The notes beneath the pieces are model-generated. The model worked only from the letters and a program-made list of their open reading frames with translations. It was not told the origin of the DNA and ran no database searches. DNA of 64,000 nucleotides from Dehalococcoidia bacterium (GTDB lineage Bacteria; Chloroflexota; Dehalococcoidia; SpSt-223), in NCBI GenBank assembly GCA_025054935.1, contig JANWZD010000007.1:62379-126378 (forward strand). Reading direction: 5' to 3'. The position numbers and the translations under genes were made by a program. This document shows positions 1 to 8,379 of the stretch, piece after piece. The stretch's first letter is position 1. Each line of letters begins with the position of its first letter.

Positions 1-845
1 CGGTCGAGGGAGCAGAGGCGGTTGCCGGCTGCAGCGGCATCCCTGGCTGGCTGCGGAGCTGGGGAGCGCTGGACTTCGCGGGGGGCACGGTAGTGCATGT
101 CAGCTCGGGCATGGCGGCGCTCGCCGCTGCGATCGTCTTTGGACGCCGCCAAGGCTACGGCGAGATCCCGATTGAGCCGCACGATATCTCGATGACTGTG
201 CTCGGCGCCGCCCTCCTCTGGTTCGGGTGGTTCGGGTTCAATGCCGGCAGCGCGCTCGGCGCAGGAGGGCTCGCCGCGAACGCCTTCGTTGTGACCAACA
301 CTTCCGCTGCCGCTGCCGCGCTCGCGTGGATGGCGATCTCGTGGTGGCAGTCGGGCAAGCCGAGCGTCCTCGGCGCGGCGTCCGGCGCCGTTGCCGGCCT
401 CGTCGCCATCACCCCAGCCGCCGGCTTTGTCACCCCGGGGGCAGCCGTGATCATCGGGCTGGTCGCCGGCATCGCCTGCTTCTTCGCCGTCCAGCTGCGC
501 AACCGAATGCAGATCGATGACTCCCTCGATGTATTCGGCATCCACGGAGTGGGCGGCGCTTGGGGCGCGGTCGCAACCGGCATCTTCGCCACGCTCGCCG
601 TCAACGCGGCCGGCGCGAACGGCCTGCTGGCGGGCAACCCGGGCCAACTGGGCATCCAAGTCGCCGCTGTCGCGATCACCGGGAGCTTCTCCTTCGGCGC
701 GACCTTCCTCCTCCTCAAAGTCCTCGACCGGCTGATGGGCCTGCGCGTCAGCCCGGAAGAGGAGGCTGCCGGGCTCGACCTCTCGCTCCACGGCGAGGTC
801 ACCGCCTACCGCTACGAGGAGCGACGCGTGCTCCCGCGCTCGTAG
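1..845 (+). CDS. amt: Ammonium transporter, C-terminal part (5' end outside window)
   Basis: Inner-membrane channel that conducts ammonia/ammonium into the cell. The reading frame is open from base 3, so the gene starts before the window. It reads [16 protein letters not shown] near the left edge, the Amt signature holding the first of the twin pore histidines. The second is in [11 protein letters not shown]. Hydrophobic helices fill the rest, and the end (LHGEVTAY plus a short basic tail) is where Amt proteins normally finish. No glnK/glnB gene follows in the window; one could lie upstream. The family call is very secure; the N-terminal half cannot be judged. Confidence 0.95.
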   Translation, partial: VEGAEAVAGCSGIPGWLRSWGALDFAGGTVVHVSSGMAALAAAIVFGRRQGYGEIPIEPHDISMTVLGAALLWFGWFGFNAGSALGAGGLAANAFVVTNTSAAAAALAWMAISWWQSGKPSVLGAASGAVAGLVAITPAAGFVTPGAAVIIGLVAGIACFFAVQLRNRMQIDDSLDVFGIHGVGGAWGAVATGIFATLAVNAAGANGLLAGNPGQLGIQVAAVAITGSFSFGATFLLLKVLDRLMGLRVSPEEEAAGLDLSLHGEVTAYRYEERRVLPRS

Positions 846-860
846 GCGCGCTCAAGTATC

Positions 861-3713
861 ATGGCCGCCATGCGCCCGGGGGTGCTGGCGGCCTTCATTG
901 TTCTCTCGTCCCTCATCGGGGCTCCGCTTGGAGCGCCGGGGGAAGCGTCGCTCACGCTCGCCATCGCCGAGGTCGACGCGGACCAGGCCGGCACCGATCG
1001 ATGGGAGTTTGTCGAGCTCGCCGGCCCGCCAGGCGCGCCGCTCGACGGTTTCCGGCTCGTCTTCTTCAGCGGCGGCGCAGCCGCCGCTCCCGCCTACCGG
1101 ACCGTGCGGCTTGATGGGTGGTCGGTCGGCCCCCGCGGCCGGTTTGTCGTCGGGTCCGCGCTGGTCGACAGCGTCGATCTCGTCGCTTGGGAGAGCAACG
1201 GGATCCAAAACGGCGCTGGCGCCCCCGATGCCGTCGCCCTCTATCGCGATGACGCCGCGCCCGCTTCTCCGACGCCGTCCTCGCTCGTCGATGTTGTCAT
1301 CTACGGCGACCGCGACGACCCGCTCTTCCGCGCCCGGTTCCGCCCGCACACCCCGCCGCCGCTTCTCCCCGCAGACGGCGTCACGGCGTCGCTCAGCCGA
1401 GGATGGGATGGCGCCTGGCGGAGCGACTGGCCTCCCTCGCCCGGCTTCGCCAATGGTCCCGCCCGCCTGAATGAGGTCGGCCCCGGCGGCGAGATCGAAC
1501 TGATCGGGATGCGGGGTGCCGCGCTGACCGGGCTGACGCTCGTTCTCTCCGATGGCAATGGACTGCTCCTTGAAGCGCACCCGTTATCCGGAACACTCTC
1601 CAGCGGCGGCTCTTTGCCGGGCAGCCGCCTTCTCTCCCTTGGCACCGTGGTGAACCCTCCCGACGGCGAAAGCCGGCTTCTCGCGCTTGTCCGAGGAGAT
1701 CCGCAGCTGCCGCCTCCGCCCCCTCAGCTCCTCGACGCCGTTGTGATTGGGGCAGCCGACCCGCCGCTGCGGGCGGCGCTGGCGCTTGCCGCCTTCCCCC
1801 GCCCAAGTGCCGGCCAGAGCATCGGGCGGTGGGCGAGCGGCCCGGGAGCTGGCGCCGCATTCGGGCCAACCGCGCCGACGCTTGGCAGCCCGAATACACC
1901 TCCTCCCCTCACCTCCCTCTCGATCAGCGAGGCACGCGGTCCACTCTCCATCCCGGACGGGTGCAGCCGTCCGCCGCGGTGGATAGCGAGGCCCGTCCGG
2001 CTGACCGGCACAATTACCGCGCTCGTCCGCGAGGGAAGTCGCCTGCTCGCGCTGCTCCAAGACGCCAGCGGCGGCGACGCTTCAAGCGCGATCGCCTTGG
2101 ACGGACTGCCTGCGGGCGCAGTGCGGATTGGTGAGCGCGTCACGGTCTCCGGCGTGGTCGGACAGCACGCCGGGCAGACGATCTTGAGCGCTGTGGCGAT
2201 CGACCACCGCGAGCCGAGCGGGCCCCTGCCGACGCCACGCCCCTTGCCGCCGCAGCTCGACCGCTGCGCGTGGGCCCAGCTGGAGGGGATGCGCGTTCTC
2301 GTTCCTGCCGGCGCGGTCGCTTCTGGCCCGCGCGTCACCCTCGCCAGCGGCGAGACGTTCATCGACGTCGCCCTCGGCGCGGAGTCGGACCCCCGGAAAC
2401 AGCGCGTCTTCGGGCCAGACACCGCCGCCGGTCTTCCGCCGGACCGACTGGTGCGGCTGAGCAGCCAAGCACTGCGCGCAGCCGCAGACGACGCGGTGCT
2501 GCCCCCCGTGCACTCGCTCGATCGCCTTGAGCAACCAGTCAGTGGGGTGGTGATGCGGCAAGGGGGCCGCCCGGCGGTAGCAGCGGACGAGATGCCGAGC
2601 TTCTCTGCGGGCCCGAGGCCGCGCCCTCTCCCCCTCACAGAATCCGCAGCGCTTCGCATCGCAACGTTTAACCTGCGCAACTTCTTTGACCGGTGGGATA
2701 ACCCCGCAGACAGCAACGACAACCCCGGCGCGCCGTTCATTCCTCCTTCGGTCGCCGCTTACCGGGAGCGGCTCTTCGCCACCGCAGACCTGATCCTTGG
2801 TCCCTTGGGCGCGCCCGACGTCTTCGTCGTCCAAGAGGCCGAAAGCCAAGACCTCTGCCACAGCGGCGGGCAGGCATTCGGCCGCTGCGGCGCCGACGAG
2901 GGTAGCGATGGGCTGCTCGATGTCCTCCACGACTTGAGCATCGCGGTCAGCCTGCGCTCCTCCGGCAGCGTGCGCTACCTGCCCGCTGCCGACCGCCGAG
3001 GAACGGACCAACGCGGGATCGTCACCGCGCTTCTCTACCGGCCTGACCGCCTCGAGCCGCTGCCGCTGGGGATGGAGTTCACGGAGTCGGCGGCCAGCGC
3101 AGCGCCGCTCGCCCTGAACACCGCCGCCGACCCGGTGGTTGCTGCCGATGGTGAGGGGGAACTGCTGTTTTCCCGTCCCCCGCTCCTCATGCGGTTTGCG
3201 CTGGAGGACGGAGCGGCGCTGCTGGTGATCGGGGTGCATTTCAAAAGCACGCCGACCGACTTTCGCCCTCGGCGAGCTGCCCAAGCCGCGTTCGTGGTCG
3301 ACCTCGCCCGACGCGCGCTTCAGGCTGATCCTGCTGCCCTCGTCGCGATCGCCGGCGACTTCAACGCTCCCGCCTCAGCGCTGCCCGCGCTTCAGGAGGC
3401 GCTCCCGGGCGGGAGGTTGAGCAGCGCGCTCGACCGCGTGCCCCCGCTAGAGCGTTACACATTCATTTTTGAGGGCGTTGCTGACGCGATCGACCACGTC
3501 CTTCTTTCGCCCCGCCTTGCCGCGCGCCTCATCGACGCGCGCGTCGCGCACGTCACGGCCGACCGGCCCGACCCTGCGCCGACAGAGCGCGGGGTCCCGC
3601 CGCGGCTGAGCGACCACGAGCCGGTGGTCGTCTCATTCGGGGCGGCAGCGCGCTTTCCCGCTTATCTGCCGCTCACGCTCCGTTCGTCAGCGGCTGAGGA
3701 GCCGAGCCGCTAA
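861..3713 (+). CDS. Secreted lamin-tail-domain nuclease (endonuclease/exonuclease/phosphatase family)
   Basis: A 950-residue protein predicted to be exported. Residues 1 to about 29 form a signal peptide. A lamin-tail-like domain follows (WEFVELAGPPGAPLDGFRLV, then ESNGIQNGAGAPDAVALY), then a second, weaker copy at about 195-300. An OB-fold-like segment lies near 375-450 (LTGTITALVREG, LLQDASGGD). The C-terminal third is an EEP nuclease domain starting LRIATFNLRNFFD, with AGDFNAP, DAIDHVLLS and LSDHEPVVV carrying the metal-binding and catalytic residues. This order matches extracellular DNases of the ExeM/NucH type. It probably degrades extracellular DNA for nutrients. No Shine-Dalgarno is seen at ATG 861; ATG 870 is an alternative. 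It overlaps the convergent gene by 4 bases. Confidence 0.88.
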   Translation: MAAMRPGVLAAFIVLSSLIGAPLGAPGEASLTLAIAEVDADQAGTDRWEFVELAGPPGAPLDGFRLVFFSGGAAAAPAYRTVRLDGWSVGPRGRFVVGSALVDSVDLVAWESNGIQNGAGAPDAVALYRDDAAPASPTPSSLVDVVIYGDRDDPLFRARFRPHTPPPLLPADGVTASLSRGWDGAWRSDWPPSPGFANGPARLNEVGPGGEIELIGMRGAALTGLTLVLSDGNGLLLEAHPLSGTLSSGGSLPGSRLLSLGTVVNPPDGESRLLALVRGDPQLPPPPPQLLDAVVIGAADPPLRAALALAAFPRPSAGQSIGRWASGPGAGAAFGPTAPTLGSPNTPPPLTSLSISEARGPLSIPDGCSRPPRWIARPVRLTGTITALVREGSRLLALLQDASGGDASSAIALDGLPAGAVRIGERVTVSGVVGQHAGQTILSAVAIDHREPSGPLPTPRPLPPQLDRCAWAQLEGMRVLVPAGAVASGPRVTLASGETFIDVALGAESDPRKQRVFGPDTAAGLPPDRLVRLSSQALRAAADDAVLPPVHSLDRLEQPVSGVVMRQGGRPAVAADEMPSFSAGPRPRPLPLTESAALRIATFNLRNFFDRWDNPADSNDNPGAPFIPPSVAAYRERLFATADLILGPLGAPDVFVVQEAESQDLCHSGGQAFGRCGADEGSDGLLDVLHDLSIAVSLRSSGSVRYLPAADRRGTDQRGIVTALLYRPDRLEPLPLGMEFTESAASAAPLALNTAADPVVAADGEGELLFSRPPLLMRFALEDGAALLVIGVHFKSTPTDFRPRRAAQAAFVVDLARRALQADPAALVAIAGDFNAPASALPALQEALPGGRLSSALDRVPPLERYTFIFEGVADAIDHVLLSPRLAARLIDARVAHVTADRPDPAPTERGVPPRLSDHEPVVVSFGAAARFPAYLPLTLRSSAAEEPSR

Positions 3714-4180
3714 CGCCCAACGGCGGCCCGGATCTCGGCGGCGTGCTCGCGCTGATGCTCCGCGATGCGCCGGAACACCTCGGCGACGGTCGTCCTCTCG
3801 CCGGTAGTGCGTCGCCCGGCACGCTGGAGCGCCGCTTCATCAAGCTGCTCGAGGAACGCGAGCGTCTCCTGACGGCGAGCGCGGAGATCGGCCCGCAGGT
3901 CCTCGGGGGAGCGGTGGGCAGACTTCTCGATAGCGCGCCGGTTGTAGCGATCGAGATCGAAATCGGGGCGATACATGTCCTTGCCCTCCGCGATTCCGCG
4001 CGCGATGGCGAGGTTCCCTGCCTCGCCGGTGACAATGTGGCTTACCGTCTCCCGCACTGTCCACCTATCCCGCGTGGCTGTCCGCCGCTCCCACTCGTCA
4101 GGCGCCAGCGAGTCGAGCAGCGCGTTCAATTCGTCATCGGCGGCATCGAGCAGCGCGCGCAGTTCTTGTTTGGCGGTCAT
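3710..4180 (-). CDS. DinB / maleylpyruvate-isomerase-like four-helix protein
   Basis: A 156-residue helical protein of the DinB-like superfamily, which includes thiol-dependent metal enzymes. Visible signatures are [19 protein letters not shown] near residues 38-56 with a metal-ligand-type His, and a C-terminal [11 protein letters not shown] that supplies the other histidines. Many relatives are bacillithiol- or mycothiol-dependent transferases; the substrate here cannot be told. Its ATG overlaps the TGA of radC by 4 bases, so the two are probably co-transcribed and translationally coupled. Length is normal for the family. Confidence 0.8.
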   Translation of the reverse strand: MTAKQELRALLDAADDELNALLDSLAPDEWERRTATRDRWTVRETVSHIVTGEAGNLAIARGIAEGKDMYRPDFDLDRYNRRAIEKSAHRSPEDLRADLRARRQETLAFLEQLDEAALQRAGRRTTGERTTVAEVFRRIAEHQREHAAEIRAAVGR

Positions 4181-4893
4181 CTCCTCTCCTCAGGCGGAAA
4201 GCCCAACCCGCGCTCTTTGAGCGAAACATAGCGCTGGCCCGCGATGATGAGATGGTCGAGCACCTCGATCTCCAACAGCCGCCCCGCCGCCACAAGCTCG
4301 CGGGTAACGGCGAGATCCTCGCTCGAGGGCGACGGGTCGCCCGACGGGTGGTTATGAACGACGACGATCGCGGCAGCATTCTGGCGGATCGCTTCCCGGA
4401 ACACCTCTGCCACTCGCACCACCGACCGGTTCAAGCTGCCGCGGTAGAGGTCCTGCACGAAGAGGACATGGTTTTTCATGTTCAGCAGAATGACGCGGAG
4501 CGTTTCCCGGTCGAGAAGCGCCATGTCGGGAATGCACAAGTTCGCGATATCTGCCGGCGAACGGATCGTCAGGCGCTCCTCCGGCGCGAGCGCGATCGTG
4601 CGCCGGCCAAGCTCGATCGCCGCCTGCAGTTCGACCGCTTTTGCCTCGCCGACCCCCCGCAGGGCAGTCAATTCTGCAATGCTCGCCCTGCCGAGCGCCG
4701 CCAGCGACCCAAACTGGCTGAGAGTGCGGGAAGCAAGGTCGAGAACGCTCTCCCGCGCAGTGCCCGTGCGCCAAATGATGGCGATCAGCTCCGCATTCGA
4801 CAGCGCAGCCGGACCGTAATGAAGCAGCCGCTCGCGCGGCCGCTCGCTCGTGGGAAGGTCGCGGATCAGCAGGTAGCGCGATCGATCTCCCAT
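4177..4893 (-). CDS. radC: RadC family protein (JAMM/MPN domain)
   Basis: A 238-residue RadC protein. It has the N-terminal UPF0758 helical segment ([20 protein letters not shown]), a helix-hairpin-helix ([21 protein letters not shown]) and the metal-binding core [15 protein letters not shown], followed by [13 protein letters not shown]. RadC is widespread, but its role in repair or recombination is unsettled. I chose ATG 4893 (start [14 protein letters not shown]), which has GAGG about 8 bases upstream and matches the usual N-terminus. A GTG at 4923 would add ten unconserved residues. The promoter region is shared with the divergent sigma factor and contains two palindromes. Confidence 0.93.
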   Translation of the reverse strand: MGDRSRYLLIRDLPTSERPRERLLHYGPAALSNAELIAIIWRTGTARESVLDLASRTLSQFGSLAALGRASIAELTALRGVGEAKAVELQAAIELGRRTIALAPEERLTIRSPADIANLCIPDMALLDRETLRVILLNMKNHVLFVQDLYRGSLNRSVVRVAEVFREAIRQNAAAIVVVHNHPSGDPSPSSEDLAVTRELVAAGRLLEIEVLDHLIIAGQRYVSLKERGLGFPPEERR

Positions 4894-4941
4894 ACCGCGA
4901 GCCTCATTTCCGGGCGGCAGCACGCTTCAGCCCATCTGCTG

Positions 4942-4959
4942 TACAATGCGAGCATTGTA
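4942..4959. promoter_or_regulatory. Perfect palindrome, candidate operator
   Basis: TACAATGC-GA-GCATTGTA is a perfect 8+2+8 inverted repeat in the divergent region between radC and the sigma factor gene. It also creates a TACAAT -10-like hexamer on each strand. The symmetry and position suggest a dimeric repressor site. It does not match the LexA consensus. Confidence 0.5.
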
Positions 4960-4963
4960 ACGG

Positions 4964-4982
4964 GCGCCTCACCGTGAGGCGC
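4964..4982. promoter_or_regulatory. Second inverted repeat, operator or RNA hairpin
   Basis: GCGCCTCAC-C-GTGAGGCGC is a 9-bp perfect inverted repeat starting 4 bases after the first palindrome. It could be a second protein site, or a hairpin in the leader of either divergent transcript. No T-run follows on either strand, so it is not a standard terminator. Confidence 0.4.
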
Positions 4983-5181
4983 AGAGAGCCTCTCTTCCCG
5001 CGCGAGTCCGAAGCGAGACGCCGACCGGGAAGATGACACGAATAGCGGCAGAGGACAGAACACCTGATCGCCGCACCGGCAAATGATGACTTCCAGAAGT
5101 GGATGAACTCCGTGACCACCCGTACGGCGGCTGCAACATCGCCGCGGCTGGACACAAAGTTTCCACGCCTATGGAGCGACC

Positions 5182-6018
5182 GTGACGCCGATCACGATAG
5201 AGCCTGACCACGCCGATGATACGTTGCTCTTCTCGACCGCAGGGAGCGACGACGAAGGGGATGAACACGGAGCGCTGCTCACCGCCGAGGAAGAGCAGCG
5301 GCTCGCCCGCATGATTGCGGCTGCCAAGCATATCCCAGAAAGCTCCTTTGCGGCGTCGCTCGATCACGCGCTCTTTCTCGAGTTCCTGCGCTGCCAAGCG
5401 CAAGCCGCTCGCGACCGGCTCGTGCGCCAGAACCTGCGCTTGGTCTACCGCGAGGTTCTTCGCTATCGCGGGAGCTGGGTCGATCTTGCCGACCTCGTGC
5501 AGGAAGGATGCATCGGTCTGATCGAGGCAGCCGAGCGATTTGACCCTGACCGCGGCGTGCGCTTCAGCACCTACGCTGTCCCCTGGATCCGTCAAGCGGT
5601 CGACCGCGCAGCGCAGCGGCACCAACGCGTCGTCCGCATTCCTCGCCGCGTGGCGAAGAAGCCGGCAGACGACGTCGACGGCGCGCCCCGCCTCGACCTT
5701 TTGCCCCCTGCTTCGCTCGATGAACCGGGCGCGGGAACGGAGCGGCTTGCCGACAGCCTTCCTGACCCGACCGCTGACCCCGAACGCGACGCGATCAACG
5801 CGGTGCTGATCCAGTCGCTCGCCTCGGCGCTCAACCGCTGCCCCGAGCGCGAACGGGAGGTGATCGTTCGCCGCTATGGGCTCGGCGGCTGCAGCCCGCA
5901 GTCGCTTGAAGCGATCGCGAGCGCATTGGGCGTCTGCCGAGAACGGGTCCGCCAACTCGAAGCGGCCGCGCTGCGGCGTCTTCGGCTGAGCGAAGGGCTA
6001 ACGGAGCCGCGCGAGTAG
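5182..6018 (+). CDS. Sigma-70 family RNA polymerase sigma factor
   Basis: A 278-residue sigma factor. Region 1.2/2.1 begins LTAEEEQRLARMIAA. Region 2 reads NLRLVYREVLRYRG, DLVQEGCIGLIEAAERFDPDRG and RFSTYAVPWIRQAV. Region 4 reads EREREVIVRRYGLGG and CRERVRQLEAAALRRLR (DNA-binding helix). The linker between regions 2 and 4 is rich in Pro/Asp, so region 3 is poorly conserved. The protein is too short for a housekeeping factor and has none of that factor's N-terminal domain; it fits a group 2/3 alternative sigma. Start is GTG 5182 with GGAG 5 bases upstream. No anti-sigma gene is adjacent. The two upstream palindromes may control it. Confidence 0.92.
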   Translation: MTPITIEPDHADDTLLFSTAGSDDEGDEHGALLTAEEEQRLARMIAAAKHIPESSFAASLDHALFLEFLRCQAQAARDRLVRQNLRLVYREVLRYRGSWVDLADLVQEGCIGLIEAAERFDPDRGVRFSTYAVPWIRQAVDRAAQRHQRVVRIPRRVAKKPADDVDGAPRLDLLPPASLDEPGAGTERLADSLPDPTADPERDAINAVLIQSLASALNRCPEREREVIVRRYGLGGCSPQSLEAIASALGVCRERVRQLEAAALRRLRLSEGLTEPRE

Positions 6019-6026
6019 GAGGCGTC

Positions 6027-6797
6027 ACGGCTGTTCGCTCGCTCTGGTTCGTCCGCGCCGGAGCACTCCTCGCCGAAACTGGGTCGCTGTGGTGGGGCGA
6101 GCGTGGCCCCCAGCTTCTCGTCCCAATCACATGGGCGCTCCTCGAGAGCGACGCTGGGGTCTGGCTGATCGATTGCGGTCTCGCCGCCGCGGCAGCCCCC
6201 GACCCTCGTGCGTGCTACGGAGTTGGTGGCCGGCGCGCCCGCCTCGCCCTCAGCGAAACGCTTGAGGAACGGCTCGCGGAAGTCGGCCTCATGCGCGCGG
6301 ACATCGCTGGCGTCATCCTGACCCATCTCCACTTCGACCACGCCGGAGCGCTGGTTGACCTCCCGTCCGCCACCACGGTGTGGGTCCACGCGACAGAACT
6401 GGCCGCCGCGAAGGAGGCGGGGGAGCGCTCCGGCTACCACCCGAGCCTCCTTGCCGCTCCCGTGGCGTGGCAGCTCTACCGCGGCGATACCACTCCCCTT
6501 GACGGGGTTCTCCTGATCGAAACGCCAGGGCATACGCTCGGCCATGTCTCCGTGATTGTCCGGGTCGGCACCACTCAGCTGCTGCTCACTGGAGACGCTG
6601 CGCCGACTGGCCGCAGTCTGCGTGAGCGGCTGCTCCCCGGCCTCCATGTCGACACGGCGGCGGCCGCGCGCTCCCTTGAGCGGCTGATCCAGGTGTGGCG
6701 AGAAGGCGCGATCCCGCTTCCCAGTCACGACCCGCAGTTTTGGGCCGACCAGCCGGCCGATATCGTGCGCTTCGAAATTCAGCGCAGCACGCTGTGA
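6027..6797 (+). CDS. MBL-fold metallohydrolase (lactonase-like), start codon non-canonical or uncertain
   Basis: Metallo-beta-lactamase-fold hydrolase of the N-acyl-homoserine-lactonase/YtnP type. It shows ILTHLHFDHAGALVDL (HxHxDH metal site), a HVSVIVRVG...LLLTGDA strand and a C-terminal LPSHDPQFW. The first ATG in frame (6291) lies just before the metal motif and would delete a conserved N-terminus. The frame upstream reads as good coding (SLWFVRAGALLAETGSLWWGERGPQLLVP in two overlapping pieces) back to ACG 6027, a few bases after GGAGG at 6018-6022. No ATG, GTG or TTG exists between that SD and 6291. The start is therefore unusual, or there is a base error. Substrate unknown. Confidence 0.8.
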   Translation, partial: TAVRSLWFVRAGALLAETGSLWWGERGPQLLVPITWALLESDAGVWLIDCGLAAAAAPDPRACYGVGGRRARLALSETLEERLAEVGLMRADIAGVILTHLHFDHAGALVDLPSATTVWVHATELAAAKEAGERSGYHPSLLAAPVAWQLYRGDTTPLDGVLLIETPGHTLGHVSVIVRVGTTQLLLTGDAAPTGRSLRERLLPGLHVDTAAAARSLERLIQVWREGAIPLPSHDPQFWADQPADIVRFEIQRSTL

Positions 6798-6834
6798 TAC
6801 GCTAATAAAAGCCCGATGCAGTCCCGGTGCGAGT

Positions 6835-8166
6835 GTGGAGATGCAGACGACTGTCACGTTGCCATCGTTAGGCGAGAGCATCGTCGAAGGGGTGATCGAT
6901 CGCTGGATTCGACAGCCCGGCGACGAATTCCAAGCCTTCGACCCGTTGGTTGAGGTGATCACCGATAAGGTCAACGCGGAGGTGCCCGCTCCCTTCGCGG
7001 GGAAGCTGATCCAGATCCTCGCCGAGCCCGGTCAGACGGTCGCGGTGGGCGCGCCCATTGCGATCGTCGAGACCGCCGACGTCGCGGTCCCCCCCAGCGA
7101 GGCAGCGCCAACGCCCCCGGGCGCAGCGCCGGAAGAGCCGACCGTCTCGCCGCAGCCGGCACCGCCCTCCACCCTTCCCCCGCTCGCTCCCTCGCCGCCT
7201 CCAAGCCAGCCGACGGTCCCGCCGGCCGTCTCTCCTTCGGTCGAGCTTCTGGCAAAGGAGCGGGGGATCGACCTCTCGAAAGTGGTCGGCACTGGGGTCG
7301 GCGGACGGGTCACGCGGCGCGATGTGCTCAGCTATGTCGAACGCGAGGAGACGACTGCGCCGCCGGCGCCCCCTCTGCCCGCTCCCTCCGCCCCTGCCCG
7401 CCCGGCAACCGCCGAAGCGGCTCCGCCACCCGCGGCGAGTGCCGCGCCCGCACCGGCGCGCCCGGGGACGAGCGAGCGCATTCCGATCACGGCGATGCGC
7501 CGGATGATCGCCGACAACGTCACCCGCTCGAAGTCCACCATTCCCCACGCCTGGCAGGTGCAGGAGGTGGACATGAGCCGAGTCGCCGCCTTCCGCAACA
7601 AGGTGAAAGACGACTTCCGCCGGCGCGAAGGAGTGAACCTCACTTATGTCCCCTTTGTCATTAAGGCAACTGCCGAGGCGCTGCGCGAGAACCCCCGCGT
7701 CAACGCGCAGTGGGATGGCGATGCCATCATCGAGCATGGCGATGTCAACATCGGGGTTGCGGTCGGCACGGAGGACGCCCTCGTCGTGCCGGTCATCCGC
7801 AACGCGGATAGCCTCAGCCTCGCCGGGATCGCGCGCGCGCTGCACGACCTGACCGACCGCGCCCGCCGGGGGAAGCTTACCCTCGCCGACATGCAGGGCG
7901 GCACCTTTACGGTGAACAATGTCGGCACTTTCGGCACCATCATCTCCTACTCCATCATCAACCCGCCGCAGGCGGGCATCCTGACGATGGAGGCGGTCGT
8001 CGACCGCGTCGTCGTTGTTGAGGGAATGCTGGCGATCCGCCCGATGATGTTCCTCTGTTTCTCCTTCGATCATCGCGTGCTCGATGGGCTCCAAGCGGCT
8101 CGTTTTCTTTCCAGCGTGCGCCGCCGCCTCGAAGCGTTCGACCCCGAAACTGCCGAGGTGTACTGA
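6835..8166 (+). CDS. 2-oxoacid dehydrogenase E2, dihydrolipoamide acyltransferase
   Basis: Acyltransferase core of a pyruvate or branched-chain 2-oxoacid dehydrogenase complex. Domain order: lipoyl domain (residues 4-80, lipoyl-lysine 45 in VITDKVNAEV), a Pro/Ala-rich linker, the E1/E3-binding domain (VELLAKERGIDLSKVVGTGVGGRVTRRDV split by eye into its usual halves), a second Pro/Ala linker, and the catalytic domain with SFDHRVLDG near the C-terminus. A single lipoyl domain and 443 residues fit the BkdB/Odp2 class. No E1 or E3 gene lies nearby, so partners must be elsewhere. GTG 6835 and ATG 6841 are both possible starts. The complex (pyruvate or branched-chain) cannot be decided from this subunit. 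Confidence 0.92.
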   Translation: MEMQTTVTLPSLGESIVEGVIDRWIRQPGDEFQAFDPLVEVITDKVNAEVPAPFAGKLIQILAEPGQTVAVGAPIAIVETADVAVPPSEAAPTPPGAAPEEPTVSPQPAPPSTLPPLAPSPPPSQPTVPPAVSPSVELLAKERGIDLSKVVGTGVGGRVTRRDVLSYVEREETTAPPAPPLPAPSAPARPATAEAAPPPAASAAPAPARPGTSERIPITAMRRMIADNVTRSKSTIPHAWQVQEVDMSRVAAFRNKVKDDFRRREGVNLTYVPFVIKATAEALRENPRVNAQWDGDAIIEHGDVNIGVAVGTEDALVVPVIRNADSLSLAGIARALHDLTDRARRGKLTLADMQGGTFTVNNVGTFGTIISYSIINPPQAGILTMEAVVDRVVVVEGMLAIRPMMFLCFSFDHRVLDGLQAARFLSSVRRRLEAFDPETAEVY

Positions 8167-8169
8167 GAC

Positions 8170-8379
8170 ATGACGGTGACGCGCTACCATCCCCCGGCGC
8201 CGAACCCCGATATTGTGGAGCGGCTGCGGCGCGACGCCGAACTCCTCTGGGGCAGCGATGCTGCGCGCGCACTCGATGATCTGATTGTGGAAGCCGCGGC
8301 AGAGCTGACCGTCGTCGCGGCGGCAACCATCGACCCCACTGTCGACTGGCCCGACTTGGAGCCGCCGTGGACGACATGA
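8170..8379 (+). CDS. Small GatC/AtzG-like amidase partner (putative)
   Basis: A 69-residue protein lying between the E2 gene and an amidase, overlapping the amidase by 13 bases. It has two predicted helices (DIVERLRRDAELLW, ALDDLIVEAAAELTVVAA) and a Pro/acidic tail (DWPDLEPPW). That layout resembles GatC and AtzG, small adaptors that bind amidase-signature enzymes. AtzG is about 68 residues and is encoded beside the 457-residue amidase AtzE, nearly the sizes seen here. The link is inferred from size, shape and position; there is no clear sequence motif. Confidence 0.5.
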   Translation: MTVTRYHPPAPNPDIVERLRRDAELLWGSDAARALDDLIVEAAAELTVVAAATIDPTVDWPDLEPPWTT

